From Marisa cornuarietis (taxonomy: Eukaryota; Mollusca; Gastropoda; Architaenioglossa; Ampullariidae): DNA of 64,000 bases. The notes under the pieces are model-generated. The model was not told the origin of the DNA, searched no databases, and saw only the letters and a program-made list of their open reading frames with translations. The stretch lies in the NCBI GenBank assembly GCA_004794655.1, contig SMMW01000567.1:3480501-3544500 (forward strand). Reading direction: 5' to 3'. The position numbers and the translations under genes are program-made. Positions 1 through 11,639 of the stretch are shown here, in pieces. Position 1 is the first letter of the stretch; each line of letters begins with the position of its first letter.

Positions 1-1250
1 GTTCTTGGACAAGATGGAAGAAGAAGATCCTGAAGTGGGAAACAGAAGTGGAAAGGAAGGGGGTAATCATAAGGTGGGAGGTTGGAGAAGGGGAGAAGTG
101 ACCTGTTGACTTCCTGCCTGCTTCCCAGAAGGCATAGCACATTTTTATTTCCTAATTATCTAGGCTTAGATCAGCTGGTGGATTGGCGCCCTTGCTGTTT
201 CTGTTGGGCAGCTTGGTGGAGGCTGACATTTTGGCAAAAACAAAGCTCAGTTTGTCTTGCGGTATTTTTGCACCAGCACAGTGAAAGGCAGTTCACTACT
301 GCGGCGACAGGCAGACGGCAGGCCTGAGTCGATACAATCTCTTCTGTCCCCCTTTTCTTTTTATTCGTAAGAAAAATCTTTACACTACAGGATGCATGCA
401 AAATCATTCACAAGACAGTATCTGTTTAGAAATAAATGCAAAAACACAACAAAAAATAGCTTCTACAAACTTATTCTTAGTGCTTTACTCTCTCTCTCAA
501 ACATCCCTCCGCCCTTTTATTCTTCCCAGTTCCTCCCACAGTGTACAAAACCTCCTTCACATGACAGTCATAAATAATATTGGGTTTTCCTCCCTCCTGC
601 TTCGTCATAAATTAGTCTACCTCTGGCAACAAGAGTTTTTTTGTCCACTGGAATGGCACAATAATCTGTGCACAGCTCTCTGTGAGCTTGCCAGCTACTT
701 CATCAAGCCCCCCCCCCCCACAACTTTAGAGCTTATGGCCCTTTTCCAAACATTTCTCCCTTCATCAGTTTGGAACAGGAAATAGCTCTAAGAAAGTGCT
801 CTGCAACAGATGTTTGATGAAGAAGGCACCTTGAACCAAAAGCTCAAGGCATCAGCACAATAATTCCTTCGTGTTTATCATTTAGAAAAAAACAAGTTTT
901 TTCTGAGCCTAGATTTATTTCTGTATGTAATACTGCAGTTCTTTGACACTTCTAGACGTGAAAATAAAACTTTCACAGTATTAACTGACTGTCATGTTGA
1001 TACAAGACAGGGAGGGGAGAGAGGTGGGAGTGGGGGGACCGCGAAAGTAACACAGAAACCAGAAGCAGTCAAAATGACAATAATGTCTGCCTTGATTTAC
1101 TCTACCTTCAGTGGTTGAAATGTTGGCATCGAAACTGATATTCTCCATTCACAGAAAGAACTGACAGCCGACACACGCAATCACGTCCACACTCAATAAT
1201 ACATGCAACTGCGAAAGCACGTGCAGGCAAATGAACTGTTAAGTAGTTAC
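1..1250. other. Intronic or downstream sequence, no gene seen
   Basis: AT-rich sequence to the left of the last visible exon, so downstream of it in the minus-strand gene. It holds a short poly-C run near 710 and no exon with paired splice signals that I could support. The open frames here are short and overlap one another on both strands. Confidence 0.5.
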
Positions 1251-1352
1251 CTGGTCTTTGGAGAATCGGTCGTTCTGTCCCACGTAGCCAGAGCCCGCCA
1301 TGTCAAACATCTGAGACAGACTCAGCTTCTGCGGCCCCACGCTCTGGCGCAG
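1251..1352 (-). CDS. Internal exon of the long minus-strand gene, EF-hand-like segment
   Basis: The exon is 102 bp, 34 codons, entering and leaving in phase 0. The acceptor is a pyrimidine tract ending CTCCTGCAG and the donor is CCAG|GTAACT. The translation starts LRQSVGPQKLSLSQ, followed by MFDMAGSGYVGQNDRFSKDQ. The part DMAGSGYVGQND has the spacing of an EF-hand loop: Asp at 1, Gly at 6, hydrophobic Val at 8 and acidic Asp at 12, with an amphipathic stretch before it. Positions 3 and 5 are Ala and Ser instead of the usual Asp/Asn, so calcium binding is doubtful. The splice borders and composition are seen; the EF-hand reading is inference. It is the most 3' exon seen, and the gene continues past the left edge. 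Confidence 0.8.
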
Positions 1353-1607
1353 CTGCAGGAGAAAGGAGAATGGAAGAACTGAAAACACGATGATGATGCT
1401 GCGCCCCAAGTGTGTGCATCAAGTGTCCCGCCGCCTTCATTCCCTTTCGGCCAGCCTCCCCTTCATACATCAACGAATGACCCCATTTCCCTATGCACCC
1501 TGTGCACGCACTGGCGGTGAGCGCGCTCACACGAACACCGATGCACTCGGGGAAATGGCGGTCTTCGTAGGTCAACCTCCCCCCCACACACACACACACA
1601 AACAAAG

Positions 1608-1650
1608 CTGGAAAAAAACGAGTACCCGGAGAAAACTATCAATGGTCAGC
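1608..1650 (-). repeat. SINE core fragment
   Basis: A short piece reading GAGTACCCGGAGAAAAC on the plus strand matches the same stretch inside the full-length SINE at 42420-42640. Only the core is kept here, so this is an old truncated copy. Confidence 0.5.
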
Positions 1651-1752
1651 TTACACTTTCACAGCATACACTGGAGCGTTGAAAATTTTACAAACATGGA
1701 AGAATACAACGAAATAAAAGTTAATTACATTTATGATTAAAAACAATTTTAC

Positions 1753-1797
1753 CTTTGAATAAAAACAAGCAACTTCATACACAATGATTTCTAAATC
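1753..1797 (-). CDS. Small internal exon of the long minus-strand gene
   Basis: The exon is 45 bp, 15 codons, phase 0 at both ends, reading DLEIIVYEVACFYSK. The acceptor is TTTCAAAGTTTTCGCAG and the donor AAAG|GTAAAA. It lies 400 bp upstream (in transcript order) of the 1251-1352 exon, and the two join in frame. The hydrophobic peptide would continue as a helix into the EF-hand-like segment. I do not recognise the protein. The donor is only moderately strong, and so short an exon could arise by chance; the matching phase and good acceptor favour it. Confidence 0.55.
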
Positions 1798-2486
1798 CTG
1801 CGAAAACTTTGAAATTTTATATTTTTACAATTTTCAGTGGCGTAGGAAGATTTTCGTTGGGGGGGGGGGGAAACTCCATGCTGACAGTGAACGACGCTCA
1901 CACACGCACATTACAATAAAATGAGGAGGTGCGTGAGTACACGCATTCAAGGTTTGCAAGTCAGTGTGCGAAAAAAACTGTTTTGATTAATGCCTTTGTA
2001 TTGTAGTAAATTAGTGTTTCTTTTCCCTTTTTATAGATCGAGGGCTAGATGTTAAAAAACCCATAACCTTTGCTTATTCTGTTACCCTCGTAAAGAAAGA
2101 TTTGTCATTTGTCCTTTGACTCTCTCTCTCGCTCGGTTCCTCTACCTTTTTTGTATTTTATGAAGAATCACATCTCAAGCATTAGCCTGGGGGAGGGGGT
2201 CAGTATCTTTTTTGAAGAAGCAGCAGCCCCCTTGACCTCCACCACCGGTTCCTACGCTACTGGTTTCTATGAGTTCTTTTCATTTCGATCTGCTCTAAAA
2301 GTGGGATGGAAACGATCATGCAGCGTGATAACTGGGCGTGCCATTTGCAGCAGTTCGATTAAAGATGCTGCGAAAGCCCCATTGTGATAGCTGCCAAAAA
2401 ATCTTATTTTTATTTTTTTAAAAAGTGAATGAAATGAAATTTATGCTACAAACACCGTATGAAAACGACTCAAGGTCTCGATATAC

Positions 2487-2573
<87 letters not shown>

Positions 2574-5500
2574 GCATTTATGCTAGACAGTTGTGTAGGG
2601 CGACATTCTTTTTTTAAAAAATAACAAGCCTGAAAGAACGAAAGTTTTATTTTGCCAACACAGTATGTGCTGGGGGCGGTGGAGGGTGTAATGAGATAAG
2701 AGCGTTTCTAAACTGAAGTAACTATGAAAGGCCGAAAGCAGCCTCGTCATGGAGAAAGTGAACGCCCTCAGTAAGTGTTGACTGTTTAAAGGAAACGCCT
2801 TTTGTGATTCCTGTTTATGAAGAGTGTTGCAAGACTCATTCTTCGTGTACCACGTCGACGACAAGAAACAGAAGAGATGGAACGGAAGGTGGGGTGAGGT
2901 GCCATTTGCGATCACATAAAACAGATTTGCGGGCAAACAACTCTGTTCAGTGCCTTGCTGGCAAGGGGGTGGGGGTGGGTTGGTGTAGGGCTGCACAGCT
3001 GCAGCTGCTGTGAGAGTTCTCCATCCATAAAAATTTACGTTCATAAAATCGCTACATGTCAGACGCAGCTCCACTGAATTCAAATAAAGAACCGATCAGG
3101 CAGGAAAACAAACACATCTGTGACACTTCTTTTCACATCGTCTTCATCAAGACTAGTGCAGTGTATCGAGGTTACAGTAAAGATGAAGTTGTCATAAGAT
3201 CCTCTGACTCAATTAATACTGTGCGCATGATATCTGGTTTGAGTGCACTCACTGACAAAGTATGTCTGACTTTCAGAATATCAGATTTGGCAATGGCAGC
3301 ATTTTCAAACACGACTTAATTAACGCAGTCATCTGTTTCGTTAAAGCCTCTGTCAGATTTTAAACTGCACAGCTACTAAATCTCCTCATTAAAATGTTTT
3401 TAATGTTCTCTTCTAAGCAAATCGTAATTGCTGCATAGACTATATAAGTTTCAAATTTAGCAACGCCGTTAAAAAATAAACAGAGGGAGTGTAGATTGTT
3501 GGACCAGCAGAAGGAAGACTCTGAGTGGTGTTATTGTATGACAGCTCTTCCTCTCGGCAGCGCATCCTCAGAGAATACTGTCAAGTCGGAGATCATTCCC
3601 CTCCCCGGCAGCTGTGGTAAGCTTTGCTATCTACTCGAACCTAGGATGGTGCAACAAAATGCACGCACACACCACAACGGCTACGAGACAACCAGAAACA
3701 GTTGTCATATACTGTGGACTGCAGTGCTAGGTGAAGCATCTCTGTTTACAGTTCGGACATCAGTTCTTCCCGCCCCGCCAACTACCGGCCCATGATGTCT
3801 AATTAGTGCAACGTGTTTAACAGCTGCGGCTGGTAATCAGAATTCCTTGAGTCACAACACTTTAACGGTGCTGTCGGGTATACCTATGTAAAGTTTGGCT
3901 CTAGGTTAAAAAATGAACGGTCTCGACTGCATCTTTCATCTTCCTTTCATCACGAGTGGTGCCATGCACACCACTTTAAAAATTTTCAAAGATATTTTTA
4001 ACATTCGTCCGTTTAAAAGACAAACAATCCAAACTGATAAGCTGCACAAAACAAAGAAAAAAATAACCATGACTACAAAATCATGAAACTGAATTACCCA
4101 CTAGAGATCGTGGAGATTGTGCTACAGATACAAGTCAAATGTTTTCTTGAGAACCCGCTGAAACACGCAGGTCCTACAGTAAGGACAACACGTCTACCAG
4201 AAATTACATCCTCACTTGAAAAAAAAACCAGGTACATCCTGTCCGCGCTCTTCAGACCCCTTGCACTGGATGCCAGCCCGTAAAACATAGTTCTGGCACA
4301 GTCATTTAAACAGAAACTCAAGCAGCTTCTTGTCTGCAAGCGACTCACCTTTTTTCTCTACCCCATACTCAGCATTTTTTGCACGGAGGCGGGGTTAAGG
4401 GGTGGAAGGGAACCATGCGCATCTGGAACAAGAACGTTCCAGTTAATGACTTTTCCTAAAACTTGACAAAGAAGAAAAAAAAAAGGAAAGGAGACCAATG
4501 CCATAATTTGCGAGTACAGACTCCCTAGTTCTTTGTTAAGCTTTCATCGCGATGCCGACATGCTTCAAATATATAATTACGATTATTACGGGACAGAAGA
4601 TGAGGAAATTTGAACGGAGACATCGATGAAAACAAATAAAAAACGATTCCTGGCAAATTTGAGCCGGACAAGTAAAAATGAGCCGGCCAGTCTTCTTCAA
4701 AACCATATTCTAAAGCCTCTATAAATCTCAAGTGCATGGAGAATTCACTTCCACTGACAAGGAGAATCACAGGTCAGCCGCTTGATGAGCCCCGTGTCTG
4801 GGAGAATGACAGACCGAGCAATCAAGATGCGGAAACGGCTGGCCGATGTCTCCCCCTCCCCCACCAAAAAAAAAAAAAAAAAAAAAAAGCGCCTAGGCAC
4901 CTGGCTGCAAGAAAGTTTACCTGTGCAGCAATATCTGCACACCGCTCCTTGCTGCCATACCCGAGCGGGATGGGGGCAAAGAAACCATGGCGCGTGCGCG
5001 CTCACGTGTTCAAGCGCGCGACTAATGTTAATGTGAGTTTAACACAGGAAACAGATGTGCGTCGTGATGGCGGTGGTAGTTGGGAGGGAGTAGAAGGAGG
5101 AGGGGAGAAGGCCTTTTCAAATAATCTAAATTTGCCAAAAGACGATCAACATTTACGCTAACAACAATAACACTGTTGACGATAGGAAAAACTTAGAAGA
5201 CGATGATGCTGACCGCTAGCTGATGGCAAGGTGAAGGAGGCTATGCTGCAGGAGGCACTTTGTGCGAGTACCTTGAACGTTCATCCTAGAATATTAGAAT
5301 GCTTAAATATTTATTAAGAACACTGAGATTCACGCAGAGTACTGAAACGCAAAAAAATAAATAAATAAATAAATAAAAATTCGCGGGAGGCTACAGCAAA
5401 CCCAAACACTGACGGTCTCCTCTACAAACGATGACGGCGGTGAGAAGGTCTTGCTGCTGACGGCTTCAAATCGGATTAAAACGAACTGCTTTGCTCGCCT

Positions 5501-5783
5501 GCTAAACACTTAAGCCCGCAAATCACAAACACTTGGCGAGTTTTCGACAGCAACGATGTTGCTCCTCCAATTTATCACCGATATGTCCAGCCTCGTTTCA
5601 AGTCTCGACGATCTCGCGGATTTATCTCTGTTCCCCCCAACCTATCCCCTCCCACCCCTTCCTCAGACGCCAAACATTTACACGCCGGTTACGATTATCA
5701 GACATAAGACATACGCAGACTGGTCGCGCCGTAAAGTGATAAAAATGGAGAGAAAAAAAATACTGACAGAAGATAGTCATTAC
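1798..5783. other. Intronic region with microsatellites
   Basis: No convincing exon. It contains a poly-G run near 1861, a (GT)n tract at 2493-2573, a poly-A of about 23 at 4866-4888, and an ATAA-type run near 5356-5378. A weak resemblance to LINE C-terminal sequence near 4200-4340 was too degraded to call. Confidence 0.5.
2493..2573. repeat. (GT)n microsatellite
   Basis: About 40 GT dinucleotides with one TTTG interruption. Confidence 0.95.
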
Positions 5784-5960
5784 CTTATGAACCTTCATTC
5801 TATGGTCAAGAAGCGACGCTCCGAAAACCAGACCGTTAAAGCTGTTCGAGCTGATGCAGTCGACTCGGCCGGCTGTTTGAATTTCAAAAAGCTGCCGCAG
5901 GGATGCCCTGTTGGTCTGCACGCTCCGCAGCCGAGCTCTGAGCGACTTCGGGATGCTGCG
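5784..5960 (-). CDS. Candidate exon, 59 codons
   Basis: Between a possible acceptor (CAATACGTCACAG) and the donor CATAAG|GTAATG lies a frame of exactly 59 codons, phase 0 at both ends. It begins RSIPKSLRARLRSV and ends LLDHRMKVHK, with a basic first half. It would fit between the 9180 and 1753 exons. The acceptor has a poor pyrimidine tract, the region is CpG-rich (5860-6010), and the opposite strand is also open. It could instead be a 5' untranslated first exon whose coding part is only MKVHK. No family recognised. Confidence 0.33.
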
Positions 5961-6559
5961 CTGTGACGTATTGAAGCTGCAGAGCGCGTGGCGCCAAAAA
6001 TAGTACCAGAAGTGACGACAGTTCCGGCAGCCAATTTCCAAACTTAGACTGAAGGTTTTCGAGGAAGTATTCGTTTCATGACGGTATCGGTCTAGCTATA
6101 ATTACACATATCGGAATTACTACTTTTATCAAACTCGCTGCTCGAACTTCTAAACTTAGAACAAAAATTTTCAAGGAAGCATTTATCTAGTGACACTATT
6201 GGTTTCTTATATTTATGTTTATCGGGAAAACTACTTTCAGACCAAACTCGCTGCTCAAATGAACTCTATGTTTTATAGTACCTGTGACAGTTGCCTAACA
6301 AGGGCGCTGACTATAGTATCAACATTGACCTCATACACAGATAGCTGTCACGATTCCAATTTTTATTTCAACGCGAGATCCATTATTTTCACTTGAAGAC
6401 GTGAACTGCAAGGCTGCCATTTCATTAATTGTTGTTTAAAAAACAAGTCAAAAGAGAGATCAAAAGAAGGCTTTAACGTTTAATAATACTTTAGTACATT
6501 TATATAGCGCAGTGTCACTAAACGTGTACATCGGACTTTTACACGCGAATTAAATCGAA

Positions 6560-6662
6560 GTATCTTTTAGTATTCTGTACAAGTCAGTTTTAGAATATTT
6601 TGTACTTTTTAGTACTCTGCACAAGTACCTTTTAGTACTCTGCATAAATGCGCTTAGTACTA
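6560..6662. repeat. Degenerate tandem repeat, about 25-bp unit
   Basis: Around four imperfect copies of a unit resembling TTTTAGTACTCTGCACAAG in AT-rich sequence. Confidence 0.6.
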
Positions 6663-6935
6663 GTATTTGACCTAAGCATTGTACATTAGTGAATATTTTC
6701 CGATGCATGTTCAAGCGTCTCCTTCGGCATAGCCTTCCCTCCCCCTTCCTTCATCTGACGGTTGCCATCTACCTTAGCATCATACAACCAGACAACTTTA
6801 TAAAGCGTAAGACTAGGTGTAGAACAGCAGCCCACATAAAAAATCTAAATTACAACGAAATACAGCGCGTGCACACGCACACAAACACACAGACAAACAC
6901 AGAGCTGAACAAAAAAGGAATATTAGACTTATTGG

Positions 6936-7158
6936 TAATGCATTCCAAATGACTGGTGCGGCAAAAGATATTGAAGGCTCCCCAGAGGATTTAACACTGA
7001 TGCGTGGAAGAACAAGACTTGAATTATCTGCTGAGGACAGAAGTGTCCTCGCTGGGAAATACCGATGAACCAAATCAGCCAGCTGTGAAGGACCAGTGTG
7101 GTAAACGACATCATACGACAAACACACAAGCTTGTACTTTATTCTAGATTCAGCTGAA
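6936..7158 (-). mobile_element. LINE reverse-transcriptase C-terminal remnant
   Basis: The minus strand reads ESRIKYKLVCLSYDVV, then QLADLVHRYFPARTLLSS, then SFAAPVIWNALPIS. This order (a basic helix, then Tyr/Pro-Ala-Arg-Thr-Leu-x-Ser-Ser, then a phrase like APxxWNxLP) is typical of the C-terminal part of CR1/L2-type non-LTR retrotransposon ORF2 products. Only about 70 codons survive, with no catalytic reverse-transcriptase motif, so it is a dead 5'-truncated copy. A SINE lies directly beside it in the same orientation. Confidence 0.7.
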
Positions 7159-7372
7159 GGGAGGAGAGGGAATTAGTGTTTTACGCCGAGCCAGCAACGA
7201 AGCTTACATCACGGCAAGGCAGCCAGCCCTGTAAACAGATGCCACATGCAGAGAAAGAACAGCGTGTCCGAGACGAGAACTGATCTCAGGAAAACCAACC
7301 TTCACTGTTTTAGTGATAGGCGCTAGCCGTTGCGCCACCAGACCAACAGGGTGTGGAATGGAGGACGCAAGA
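7159..7372 (-). mobile_element. tRNA-derived SINE, nearly full length
   Basis: Read on the minus strand it starts CTGGTGGCGCAACGGCTAGC, a tRNA-like A box. A stretch ending GATCAGTTCTCGTCTCGG occupies the B-box position and is followed by a tail with ATGTGGCATCTGTTTACAGG. The same B-box-to-body order occurs at 36395 and 42420. The 3' part (GCGTAAAACACT) also matches 15360-15500. It abuts the LINE remnant on its left. Confidence 0.7.
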
Positions 7373-7375
7373 ATC

Positions 7376-8490
7376 AGCCCTTCTCCCCCACCCCCACCAC
7401 CATCACTACAGCTCCTCCTATTATCCAAATCAGAATGCGCTAAAGTATAATGCAAGAATCTGACACCAGCAGTTTCTTTTTTAGCTGCTCCGAAAATGCG
7501 CATGCGCCAAGGGGAAAGGGGAGGAAAGTTTGACGTTAACATCCTGTCGGCTAAGTGTTTTGAAGTGCTACAGCCGGGCCAAATCAGGCTTTCGACGTAA
7601 CCGTGCTGCCAAGACCGGCCACTCTGACGCACAATGGCCGCACGAAACGTAACTAACCTAACTACCTGACTACCACGCGTCACTGCGCGTAACTGCCAGC
7701 ACCTAACGAGAACTGTTTTGCACGCTTTCCGGGTCGTCGCTTTCAAGTACGCCGCTGGGAGGGGCCAAATGGATGGTTGATGGGCAGGGAAGAGTCAGGT
7801 ACTTCTATTATTTTTATTCGTACGCCTGCAAACTACGGGAAACATGTTAATTCTAACTCTCATAACTAGCACAACTCAAAATGTGTATCTCTGACAGTCT
7901 TACCCGCTACCTTTAACAAATTCAAACGATTTCCGGCGGAGAAGCAGTGTGTTCAGAAACATTAATCCTACGAGCTGGAAGCTTGGATTCAGGTTTCGGT
8001 GTTTTATCCATTGGTAATGTTTCCTCCGTCATTTGAACGAGAGTTTACTGAAATGGACGAAAGACAATGGGTGACTTGTGAAAGCAATCACGCCATTATG
8101 GATGAAAAAGGATATACGAACGGTTACACAATCGACTCTAGGTTCCCTGCTCTAATTTTTGTAAGTCCTAATGGTTCTGTAGCAAACACCTCGACAAAAC
8201 CTTGCAATCTGATATTTTCGAGTTTTAGATTAATTTTGGCCAAAGCTGATTAATTACGACTGTGCACGCAGGAAACTGAGCAGATTATAGTAGTCCCCTT
8301 TCGTAATCTCTTTTCACAAAACAACTGAAAGTCACTGTATTCTGTAAAAAGAAACCGCACCTGCCTCGCTATCTTTTCGTAACATTCTAAACACGCGGCA
8401 TTTTTATTCCCGAAAACAAATTTCCGGTTAGCTGCCTTCCTGCACCTTAATCTAAATATTATGCTTCACTGCACATAAAGTCTTACTGTG
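7376..8490. other. Intronic sequence, no gene seen
   Basis: Unique-looking sequence. One weak donor near 7905 follows a short ATG frame (MFLNTLLLRRKSFEF), but its start context is poor and its phase does not match neighbouring exons, so it is not called. Confidence 0.45.
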
Positions 8491-8498
8491 GATGTAGC

Positions 8499-8640
8499 AG
8501 GTAAGACGGCGTCTGATTGGATGTTCCAGAGAACATGTAAAACGGTGTCTGATTGGGTGCTCCAGAGAACATGTAAGACGGTGTCTGATTGGATGCTTTA
8601 TGAGAACATGTAAGACGGTGTTTGATTGGATGCTTTGTAT
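8499..8640. repeat. Tandem repeat, about 44-bp unit, four copies
   Basis: Four copies of a unit containing TAAGACGGTGTCTGATTGG and AGAGAACATG. Each copy carries ATTGG, the reverse complement of a CCAAT box. Confidence 0.85.
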
Positions 8641-9179
8641 ATCGTGTTTGAAAATCTTCGAACGGACGTTTTAGACAGAAGAGCTTAGGATAACATGTTT
8701 TCTGTCGAGCTCTGGGTTTTCAGAACGGAACCCACCAGTCCGATTAATTGGAATTAGTCTGTGCTCAATGAGAGACCAGTTTCCGTGAAACGCCCAGCGC
8801 GCTCATCCCAGTTAACCACTCATGAGTTTAAAGGACAGAAAACTCTTGCTGCACACGGTTAAAACTGCGGTGAAGAGTTGCAGGTTTCCGTTGATAACCA
8901 GTTTTGAGCTGCGTGGCACTTGACACGATTGAGATTGATATTACACCGAAAAAGGAGATGAAGTCGCACAAAAATGCAAAATCGATGACGTGTTCTTTAC
9001 GCTTAAATAATGGGTAATTATTAAAAAGATAGTCCGCCTCAGAAGAAGTTCTTAACACAGTCCTTAACAGAGAAAAATGCAAGCCACAGTATCACAGTGT
9101 AAGGAGTAGCTCTTGATAGCGCATAGGATTAATTCAATGATGTCCACATTCAAAACTAGAAAGTGAGCAAGCAACATAC

Positions 9180-9233
9180 CTTTTTCTTGTCTTCGCTTGT
9201 CCTGTCTTGCGTGACGGTACCAAATATGGTTGG
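9180..9233 (-). CDS. Internal exon of the long minus-strand gene
   Basis: The exon is 54 bp, 18 codons, phase 0 at both ends, reading PTIFGTVTQDRTSEDKKK. The acceptor CCTTTTTCTTTCAG is very strong and the donor AAAAAG|GTATGT is good. The peptide is polar and basic at its end. It joins in frame with the 20332 exon before it and the 1753 and 1251 exons after it, and also with the alternative first exon at 11086. Another frame (ANHIWYRHARQDKRRQEK) is open too, but would need a different phase from its neighbours. Protein identity unknown. Confidence 0.75.
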
Positions 9234-9281
9234 CTGAAAGAAAAAGGGAAGAGTTTTCAATTTCTGAAAGATGCAATATCA

Positions 9282-9316
<35 letters not shown>

Positions 9317-11085
9317 TGAGAGAGAAACACATTTTATGTTAAAAAATAAACAGAAAAACAACAATAAATTAGAAGTCGCCATATGACAAAATCACGCTCA
9401 CCCAACCACACACCTCTACACATACAGGCTAAATACACGGTCACACGGATACATAAATATAACTACAAACACAAACATAACACAAACACGCATGCATAAA
9501 CACACAACAGCACACAAGCGCAAGTAAACGCGCGCTCGCGCACAAACACACACACACACACGGAAAAGCCATGTTAGGACCACACGACTACTCTGATCAC
9601 GGACAAAGCGTGAGAAATCTCACAGCAGAGAAAAAAAGACTAGCTCAAGATTTCTAGACAACCGATCCTGCATCCGGTAAGGTCCCTGAACAACACAATG
9701 CTGTTGTTGTCCTTACGATCTACAACCAGAGTGTCATTGAAACCAGCAGCCTTCCCACGCCCCGGACATGTAGGCACTAGAAGGAGTTGTAAATCGTTAG
9801 TGTGACGTGGCTCATCGTCAGCAGCAGGAGCAACTGTGTGGATTTATGGATGGATATCATGGATGAATCAATGGCTTCATGCATACTCAAATTTTGAGGT
9901 TGGTAGTACAGCAGTTTGGGATAAAAACAAGAAAAGGCTGTAAAAACAAAATAGGTACGTGGGCTCAACAGTTAAAAAAAAAATCAGCTAACACTTAGGC
10001 GATAAATATGATGTGTGTATGCGAGAGAGAGAGAGAGAGAACTCTCATCAAGAGTAAGGAGACAAATTAACTATGTTAAACTCCCACACCGACAATCTGC
10101 CTTCTCAAGAAGTGTTCAAACGGAAGCCCTCACTTTCGTAGATCAGCAAACTGAAGCCGAGCGGCAGCCACTCGCTCGCACGCTCGTAGGCGGCGACAGA
10201 AGGGACGCGACGCGACGCGGCAGGCGGATGGCAGCGGCAGACAGCTGTGCAAGTAAATACACGTGTAACGCGTGCGGCGGTTTTCGCACACAAGTTATGC
10301 GCCGCTGACAATAGACATCTACAAGCGGATCCATTGCTTTACTGCATCTCACCCGCTGCCGACCCCGTGGCTTTAATAAAGTAGACCTTTTGGCAACACG
10401 GAAAACCCTCCACACATTTCTCTGACGTAACAACAACAGCTTTTCTCCCCCCCCCCTACTCTTTCTTCCCCACATTACGCGCACGTCTGTATGACATTTA
10501 ACGCGGTTTTCAAAAATAGCAATGATCTCACTGCGAGACTGCATAACCTCTGGCTGGCCGACATATTCCGTACTCTTCTGCACCATCGCACCTACATTAC
10601 CTACCCCATACCTACGCCAGCTGTCGGGTTTTTAACTATTGTCGGTGTCTTCACTTCATCCCTAAGCAGCCAAAGCACCTCTTTAGATTTTTCTACCTTT
10701 GTTTCCTGTTAGCACACCAAACTGCTGACGACTGCGCGGTGTGCTATGACTTGTGGCCCATGTGGGTACACAATGGGTGTCTACGTATGAACACATTGGC
10801 GCCTGGTTAGTCAAATTTAAATCCTATTTCAGAACAAGGTACATGGAACTACCAAAGGTCATCCGCGGAAACACGCATCGTTGAACTTTTCGCTTTCATT
10901 CCGTTAATGCACACCTTCCAAGTACGCTTCGCAAGGCTGTTCGTTTCTGAGTTTGTGTGTTTGTTATAGAGAAAGAGAGAGGACTGGTAGAAACCTGTTT
11001 GCATTTCACTTTCATGCAAAAAAGATAACGAGAACCATGACATATGAATGCTGGCCCTTCGCCTTTGGTGTCCAAAGCAACTCAC
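9234..11085. other. Intronic region with microsatellites and a CpG-rich patch
   Basis: Holds a (CT)n(CA)n compound repeat at 9281-9316, scattered CA-rich sequence to 9562, (GA)n at 10022-10040 and a CpG-rich patch at 10150-10310. The patch is open in several frames but has no supported start or splice site. Confidence 0.5.
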
Positions 11086-11175
11086 CATGAAGCAACAGCA
11101 GTAGGCCTCCACAAGTTTCTGCACACAGCATCGCCACCACTGCTCCGCCTTGCCCTCAGGTGTCCCCGGCCCCAT
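11086..11175 (-). CDS. Alternative first exon with a cysteine cluster
   Basis: An ATG in a strong context (GGCGACATGG, G at -3 and +4) opens 30 codons ending in a strong donor, ATG|GTGAGT, in phase 0. An in-frame TGA lies five codons upstream of the ATG, which supports a true 5' end. The peptide starts MGPGTPEGKAEQWW and ends KLVEAYCCCFM, with CC and CCC groups and aromatics. This is the kind of N-terminus that can be palmitoylated, though that is inference. Its phase matches the 9180 exon, so the product would skip the coiled-coil part. No TATA box was seen upstream. Confidence 0.6.
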
Positions 11176-11639
11176 GTCGCCGATCAGTGGTCAAGCAACT
11201 GCTGCTGACCTCGCAGAACGGTGAGCACGGTCAACTCTCGGCAGCACAAGCCGTCGTGTACCAGCAGTCATAGAATATTATCACCAGGCCAGTCAACCGA
11301 TCTTTGCAACAAAAGTCTCAACTTTTGACTTTGTTTCCTGTGACAAAGTCTGTAACTTTATTCTGCAAATATTTCAAACACTTTTATGAAAGCTCATGGC
11401 TCGGACACGAATACCATTCCAATGGGTCTGCAATGACTTCCGCGTCCTCAAGAAGTCCTCAATGCTGCTGCAAACATTTGGCTCAGCGAGTCCTTAAACG
11501 CGGTAGTCTTCACCTGACTATTAAACACGCGGAGATCTTCGTCAAACCGTCTGATGTTGAATGTTCAGCGTTCACTGTTCACATAAAAGACGCTGCTGCG
11601 ATCTCGACTGTCGCCATGACGATGTTCACCCGATGAAAT

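Noticed and set aside
2338..2395. Possible terminal exon reading LSQWGFRSIFNRTAANGT and ending in a stop, after a good acceptor
   Set aside because: An open stretch of 24 codons is expected by chance, and no polyadenylation signal follows.
4090..4350. LINE C-terminal remnant
   Set aside because: Only a few phrases are reminiscent of LINE sequence, in different frames; too weak to call.
4915..4985. Minus-strand first exon MVSLPPSRSGMAARSG with an ideal start context (GCGCCATGG) and donor CACAG|GTAAAC
   Set aside because: It leaves in phase 2, while the next exons (1753, 1251) need phase 0; joining to 1251 gives a stop within ten codons. The frame that would fit has no start and no acceptor.
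5556..5966. Plus-strand ORF of 136 codons
   Set aside because: It overlaps the minus-strand candidate exon, lacks splice or promoter signals, and is one of several open frames in a CpG-rich patch.
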